The translations under genes and the position numbers were made by a program. Positions 62,580-64,000 of a stretch of DNA of 64,000 nucleotides are shown here, piece after piece (position 1 is the first letter of the stretch; each line of letters opens with the position of its first letter). The notes beneath the pieces were generated by a model, which searched no databases, had not been told where the DNA came from, and saw only the letters and a list, made by a program, of their open reading frames with translations. Source of the DNA: Marinifilum sp. N1E240 (GTDB lineage: Bacteria; Bacteroidota; Bacteroidia; Bacteroidales; Marinifilaceae); contig NZ_WHKF01000004.1 in the NCBI RefSeq assembly GCF_009295825.1, positions 434,001 to 498,000 of the forward strand, given 5' to 3'.

Positions 62580-64000
62580 ATGATAAAACCCGGATTAAAA
62601 ATCGGTATTGTACTTACCTTCGTATTGGTCTTGCCTTCTCTGTTTTTTTCGGCTTACGAGATTGGGAATTTGAGTCAGAATGAGGCGGTAATCGACTCCA
62701 TTTACTCCGGTCAGTTGGAATCCATAATGTTTTCCATCAATCAATATTCCGATGATGTATTGAGTGGATGGGCGAATCAGCTTGAAAAAGAATATGGAGA
62801 TATCGATCAGATATTGAGTAAAAACTATTCTTTCGAAGCGATCTCTCTTATCGATACATCGGATTTCCTTATACATACCAAAGAGAAAATACCTGAAGAC
62901 AGTATTGCACTGTTGAAGATGAAGCTGCAAAGTGCATTTGATACAAATGGGAACAAAATAGAAGCTTTGCAGCGATATGTGAAAAGTGGTTACCGAAAAA
63001 TAGAAAATCTACCTGCAAACTTTACCAATAAAAGTCTTTTTGCCTTTGCTCATTTGAACGATTCAAGTAAGGTAAGTACTGTTTTCTTTTTGATAGATAC
63101 AGAACGATTTATCAGGGAGAATTTGGGACCAAAGATTCAGAATGTTGCTCAGGATCGATTTTATATATCGGTATTTAAAGAGAATAGTGAGTTTGAAGTA
63201 TATTCTAATGTATTGCAGGCAGCCGATGATAAGAATATTCGTCAGAAAAAGGAAATATGGCTGTTGCCTGAGTATGATTTGGGCATACAAATGAAAGGAA
63301 ATACGATTGAAGACTTGGTGCAAAAACGTACTAGAACGAATATCATATTACTGATTGTTATCGATTTTGTTTTGTTGTTTGGGGCATGGTTTGTTTACAG
63401 AAACATTCGCAATCAGATGAGGTTGACTCAATTGAAATCGGAATTTATTTCCAATGTATCTCATGAAATTAGAACACCATTGGCTTTGATTAATATGTAT
63501 TCGGAAACCCTGGAAATGGACAGAATCCCTACAGAAGAAAAAAAGAAGGAATACTATAAGGTAATCAATACAGAAGCCAACCGTTTGTCGAGAATGGTGA
63601 ATAATATCCTGAATTTTAATAAGATTGAAAGCGGTAGGAGAAATTATCACTTTGTGAAATGTGATTTAAATGAAGAAATTGAAAGTTTGATTTTTAATTA
63701 CAAGCAACATCTTGATAAAAATGGCTTTGAGATCAATTTTACTAAAGTAGAAAGCTTACCTGAGGTGAGTGTTGATCGTGAAGCAGTTTCGGAAGCCATA
63801 ATCAACTTGATCGACAATGCAGTAAAATACAGTGCTGATGTGAAGAAGATAGAAATAGGGACTGTGATAGAGGGCAATATGCTTGGCGTTAAAGTGAAGG
63901 ATTTTGGCGTTGGTATCGATCGGAAGGATCAGGAACTGGTATTTGATAAGTTTTTTCGAGTGACCACAGGTGATCTGGCACATAAAGCAAAAGGATCGGG
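62580..64000 (+). CDS. Transmembrane sensor histidine kinase, 3' end cut by the window
   Basis: I read it from the ATG at 62580 (MIKPGLKIGIVLTFVLVLPS); the frame stays open for 473 full codons to the right edge. Two membrane helices (about 6-26 and 252-272) enclose a periplasmic sensor of about 225 residues that I do not recognise. HisKA follows with His295 in NVSHEIRTPLAL, then HATPase with NLIDNAVKYS (N box) and DFGVGIDRKDQELVFDKFFRV (G1 and F boxes); the last G box is cut. No HAMP domain is evident. The cognate response regulator is probably beyond the edge. Confidence 0.93.
   Translation, partial: MIKPGLKIGIVLTFVLVLPSLFFSAYEIGNLSQNEAVIDSIYSGQLESIMFSINQYSDDVLSGWANQLEKEYGDIDQILSKNYSFEAISLIDTSDFLIHTKEKIPEDSIALLKMKLQSAFDTNGNKIEALQRYVKSGYRKIENLPANFTNKSLFAFAHLNDSSKVSTVFFLIDTERFIRENLGPKIQNVAQDRFYISVFKENSEFEVYSNVLQAADDKNIRQKKEIWLLPEYDLGIQMKGNTIEDLVQKRTRTNIILLIVIDFVLLFGAWFVYRNIRNQMRLTQLKSEFISNVSHEIRTPLALINMYSETLEMDRIPTEEKKKEYYKVINTEANRLSRMVNNILNFNKIESGRRNYHFVKCDLNEEIESLIFNYKQHLDKNGFEINFTKVESLPEVSVDREAVSEAIINLIDNAVKYSADVKKIEIGTVIEGNMLGVKVKDFGVGIDRKDQELVFDKFFRVTTGDLAHKAKGS

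Noticed and set aside
1-64000. CRISPR arrays, tRNA or rRNA genes, insertion sequences, phage genes
   Set aside because: No regularly spaced repeats, cloverleaf sequences, transposase-like genes with terminal repeats or phage structural genes were seen in reading both strands by eye; a computed search could still find short ones.

Overview
The window is about 64 kb of AT-rich chromosome from a member of the Bacteroidota. Protein styles resemble Marinilabiliales of the Marinifilum/Labilibaculum type; that placement is inferred from recognised families, not from a search. Supporting signs are signal peptides ending in A-Q, a CzcA pump fused to its TolC channel, an exosortase of the Bacteroidota MSEP type, few Shine-Dalgarno sequences, and several promoters matching the Bacteroidota pattern TTTG-N19-TAnnTTTG. 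No tRNA, rRNA, CRISPR array, insertion sequence or phage gene was seen. It reads as ordinary chromosome with several accessory sensor and envelope islands.

Layout. 1-2349: penicillin-binding protein 1A, cut by the left edge. 2592-5880: a FIST sensor with a hybrid histidine kinase. 5877-9749: truA, a C69 dipeptidase, an SRPBCC protein and a methyltransferase. 9808-17157 (minus strand): an envelope block with a membrane protein, a small winged-helix regulator, CreD, a diacylglycerol-kinase-type lipid kinase, an exosortase and its apparent single MSEP-CTERM substrate, followed by a barrel protein. Two near-identical 26-nt palindromic sites precede the regulator pair and creD. 17252-20412: an SRAP protein, a Cys-rich protein, an oxidoreductase, a small gene remnant and an orphan Cys-rich PAS protein. 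20569-26021: a heavy-metal RND system whose pump carries a fused TolC domain behind an internal signal peptide.

26579-40395: a 12-gene exopolysaccharide locus on the plus strand. It has a receiver protein, a sugar-phosphate transferase with a pseudo-receiver, a half-length TolC protein, a Wzz/BY-kinase-like copolymerase, a flippase, a polymerase, five glycosyltransferases and an acyltransferase. A perfect-palindrome terminator follows. 40515-45385: a receiver-histidine kinase, then divergently an H-NOX haem sensor overlapping its hybrid kinase (nitric oxide sensing). 45588-52320: azoreductase, a large GAF-containing protein of unknown role, a patatin with an outer-membrane barrel, and another barrel protein.

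52362-55076 (minus): lysA and lysC, preceded by a strong terminator hairpin and, before that, an 18-codon reading frame with five lysine codons. This looks like a lysine attenuator, which is the best hidden element in the window. 55187-58870: a MIF-like protein, an ArsC/Spx-like thiol protein, a LysR regulator, and divergently a DJ-1 protein with a YqhD-type aldehyde reductase. 59072-60370: a DUF4136 lipoprotein and a barrel protein. 60457-62429: an arsR-arsC-acr3 arsenic operon with a textbook Bacteroidota promoter whose -33 box lies inside a palindrome. 62580-64000: a sensor histidine kinase cut by the right edge.
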